A DNA stretch of 5,461 nt from Holophagales bacterium (lineage in GTDB: Bacteria; Acidobacteriota; Holophagae; Holophagales; Holophagaceae). The DNA is taken from assembly GCA_031283145.1 (NCBI GenBank), contig JAITCJ010000003.1, positions 1 through 5,461 on the forward strand, written 5' to 3'. Under the pieces are notes generated by a model. That model was not told the origin of the DNA, searched no databases, and saw nothing but the letters and a program-made list of their open reading frames with translations. Made by a program: the position numbers and the translations under genes. Positions 5,447-5,461 of the stretch are shown here, in pieces; within the stretch, counting starts at the first letter, position 1; each line of letters opens with the position of its first letter.

Positions 5447-5453
5447 AGGAGGT
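5447..5453 (+). promoter_or_regulatory. Strong Shine-Dalgarno sequence of a probable gene beginning beyond the right edge
   Basis: AGGAGGT, in the context TTAGGAGGTAATT, is a near-perfect ribosome site on the + strand, upstream of and divergent from the peptidase gene. The only start-like codon inside the window, TTG at 5456-5458, is just 3 nt from AGGAGG, so the real start is probably just past 5461. Confidence 0.4.
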
Positions 5454-5461
5454 AATTGCAA

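Noticed and set aside
5436..5461. TTGCAA-17 bp-TATCTT as a promoter for the peptidase (minus strand)
   Set aside because: Spacing is ideal, but transcription would start only a few bases before the ATG and lose the GGAG ribosome site; probably chance.

Overview
This 5.46 kb window looks like ordinary bacterial chromosome, interrupted by three copies of one short, mobile-looking repeat. It holds five complete protein genes and one gene cut by the left edge. A type IV pilin-like protein and an apparently exported M28 peptidase suggest a Gram-negative-type bacterium. GC content looks close to 50%. I cannot name the phylum from the sequence. At least two genes seem to use GTG or TTG start codons.

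Layout. Positions 1-580 (+) hold the 3' part of a gene for a coiled-coil protein with a DUF2846-like domain. Positions 581-877 hold a weak hairpin and repeat copy A, which is reversed relative to the other two and carries a 72-bp palindrome. A minus-strand cluster follows, read from right to left: folE (GTP cyclohydrolase I), then an OmpR/PhoB-type response regulator about 30 bp downstream, then a type IV pilin-like protein. A perfect 14-bp-stem hairpin lies between the regulator and the pilin gene. purM (2873-3910, +) is divergent from folE, and repeat copy B fills most of the gap between them. Repeat copy C fills the gap between purM and a convergent, apparently exported M28 zinc peptidase with a C-terminal Fn3-like domain (4078-5421, -). 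At the right edge a strong Shine-Dalgarno sequence on the + strand points out of the window.

How the parts relate. folE and purM are housekeeping genes: folE takes GTP into pterin/folate synthesis, and purM makes AIR for purine synthesis. The regulator has no histidine kinase beside it, and it shares a probable transcript with folE and possibly the pilin gene. The most notable feature is the repeat family. Copies B and C are each 161 bp, and copy A would also be 161 bp without its insert. All three have TATA-type termini, partial terminal inverted repeats and a foldable GC-rich centre. This is the architecture of a non-autonomous MITE, and the ends resemble Neisseria Correia elements. The copies sit directly against stop codons or inside a divergent promoter region, so they may supply promoters or RNA structure to neighbouring genes. 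No transposase is present in the window.
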